A stretch of 34,198 nt of DNA from Sperchopsis tessellata (Eukaryota; Arthropoda; Insecta; Coleoptera; Hydrophilidae): the NCBI GenBank assembly GCA_033557685.1, contig JAWQRN010000204.1, positions 1 to 34,198 on the forward strand, read 5' to 3'. Below the pieces are notes generated by a model. It made no database searches, was not told where the DNA came from, and saw only the letters and a list, made by a program, of their open reading frames with translations. The position numbers and the translations under genes are program-made. The first letter of the stretch is position 1. Every line of letters starts with the position of its first letter. Below are positions 33,095 to 34,198 of this stretch, piece by piece.

Positions 33095-33430
33095 TTTTAT
33101 TTCCAGTTCAAACTCCTTCGCGTCGTTTGAGATACGACGTTTTATTTGACTGATGTAGGTCTTCTCACAGTCGGAGCAAGTATTCCAATTTTGTTGTTCA
33201 GAATGTCGTTTTTATGTTAAACTGACGTAGGATGTCAGTTCTGTCAGTGGTCACTTAGATGTAAGGTAGGACAACTGTTGCTGAATGTAGTTTTTCTTCT
33301 CTCTCAACACTGCTATCTTTGTTAATATGTTGCAGTATGTATGTTTCTTTGTAGCCATTGGACAAAAATATTTTCTTCAGGATTTCCAATTCTTCATTAT
33401 GGTGTTCAGCGTTGGATAAGGTTTTAGCAC
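33095..33430 (-). pseudogene. Penelope-like RT tail and GIY-YIG endonuclease relic
   Basis: The two protein blocks are separated by stops and at least one frameshift. The endonuclease block keeps two cysteines and the KTYI core before a basic stretch. The endonuclease in intact relatives nicks target DNA for insertion; here it cannot be made as a continuous protein. Confidence 0.72.
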
Positions 33431-33439
33431 GAAATCACC

Positions 33440-34198
33440 TCTTTGGATATTCTTGGTTTATTTTAACACTTGATGTGACTTTTCATAAATGTTTTGAATG
33501 AGCCCTATATGGAATTCTATGTTGGGCCAAAATTTTTAAAACGGTTGAGGTATTGCTGGAGTCAAATGCTTTTTCGTAATCTAAGAACGTATAGCATAGG
33601 GGCAGGCTATACTCGTTGCATCTAGATATTAATTCGAGCACCGTATGAATGTGGTCAATAGTGATGTATCCTTTACGTAAGCTTGCATTGTTCTTAGGGT
33701 TGGTGCGAATCAAATTGGTCTGTAAAGCGGTTCATAATTATTTTGATAAGAACCTTATAAGCCACAAATATGGTACTGATTGGTCGGTAATTTCTTAGGT
33801 CTTCTTTGTTAACTTTTTGTCGTCAGAATAATTGTTGCATTGTTCCAATATGCTGGTATCTCTTTTATTTGTATATCAATCGATGTTTAGTGTGCCCTCG
33901 TAAGGTATGTTTATATGGGTACATTCACCTCGATATAATACTTGGTAAAACTTTATAGCCATTCAAAGGATTTCATCTGTATACTCTCTCACTGTTTTGA
34001 GATCTGAGGGTTATTATTTGCATTTTCCAATCATAAGTCTTTGTTTAATCTGCTCATAGCTCCTATGCTATTATAGCGCCCGGAGTGTGGCTTCATAGTT
34101 ATATTTTCGAACATCTTCCTTTATTCGCTTTTTATGGTCTTTTTTCCATCTGTATTGTTGTAGGGATATAGTCTGATATGATATTTTGATTATATATA
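33440..34198 (-). pseudogene. LINE reverse transcriptase fragment (RTE-like), runs off the window
   Basis: From the window edge the minus strand reads RWKKDHKKRIKEDVRKYNYE (linker ahead of the RT domain), then an EDLRNYRPIST-type block, YKVLIKIIMNRF, SLRKGYITIDHIHTVLELIS, and PLCYTFLDYEKAFDSSNTS with the first RT catalytic Asp in the FLDYEKAFDS motif (about 33555-33610). It stops abruptly near 33440 where Penelope-like sequence begins. Stops and frameshifts are present. The endonuclease part would lie beyond the window. It differs from the LINE end at 4890-5434 in orientation and covers a different region, so I cannot say whether they are the same family. Confidence 0.85.

Larger units (their letters stand above)
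32620..33435 (-). mobile_element. Penelope-like element fragment, 3' part with terminal region
   Basis: Minus-strand frames from about 33430 downward read LSNAEHHNEELEILKKIFLS, NGYKETYILQHINK, then VTTDRTDILRQFNIKTTF, and CSDCEKTYISQIKRRISND (about 33120-33180). This is the order found at the end of Penelope-like reverse transcriptases and into their GIY-YIG endonuclease, where the C-x2-C-x-KTYI block is typical. Frame changes and stops separate the blocks. A decayed C-terminal portion continues to about 32880. The noncoding terminal region follows, with a TATAAA-like box (minus strand, about 32770-32778) and a hammerhead-like motif at 32691-32730. The reverse transcriptase core is missing, so the copy is truncated. 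Confidence 0.75.

Noticed and set aside
1..34198. CRISPR arrays, tRNA or rRNA genes, bacterial operons
   Set aside because: No regularly spaced direct repeats, no cloverleaf or B-box-like tRNA signature that held up, and no bacterial gene organisation. The content is eukaryotic.

Overview
The window looks like nuclear DNA from an arthropod, most likely an insect. It is very AT-rich, has no bacterial-style gene packing, and carries spliced coding sequence with GT/AG borders. It also holds relics of at least seven transposon types typical of insect genomes: mariner, piggyBac, hAT, Ty3/gypsy, Penelope-like, non-LTR LINEs and foldback elements. No species can be named from the sequence alone.

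Only one host gene is supported, on the plus strand. A small exon (2376-2577) and a giant exon (10432-16023, 1,863 whole codons) are joined across a 7.85-kb intron. The join is phase-matched: the first exon ends with one extra base and the second starts with the two bases that complete the codon. The giant exon ends at a consensus GTGAGT donor, so the open frame past 16023 (to a TGA at 16044-16046) is intron read-through. The product fragment is a very long, acidic, serine-rich, mostly disordered protein. It has a few ordered-looking islands, a Pro/Val run and three related L-[ES]-K-Y-F modules. Neither the true start nor the C terminus can be assigned. I did not recognise the gene.

Layout: 1-2375 is upstream intron or flank. 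2578-10431 is an intron holding a diverged direct repeat pair, the 3' end of a LINE and a decayed piggyBac transposase. 16024 onward is probably also intron of the same gene. It contains a hAT (ZBED5/GTF2IRD2-like) relic at 21480-23078 with one recognisable end. A 2.9-kb foldback at 24448-27325 has two hammerhead-ribozyme-like motifs at its left flank and centre, and one of its arms carries a second, nested foldback insertion. A mariner relic with both ends lies at 28941-30233. A gypsy gag relic with a coiled-coil-type N-terminal region lies at about 31020-32160. The right edge holds a Penelope-like fragment with its own hammerhead-like motif, next to a LINE reverse transcriptase fragment.

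The most interesting observations are three. First, the foldback's two hammerhead-like copies differ by compensated base changes in one stem. Second, an insertion with a 10-11 bp target duplication has its uninterrupted counterpart preserved in the opposite foldback arm. Third, the host exon is exceptionally large and phase-symmetric. All transposon genes seen are broken by stops or frameshifts. Nothing indicates an active element, a CRISPR array or a bacterial system.
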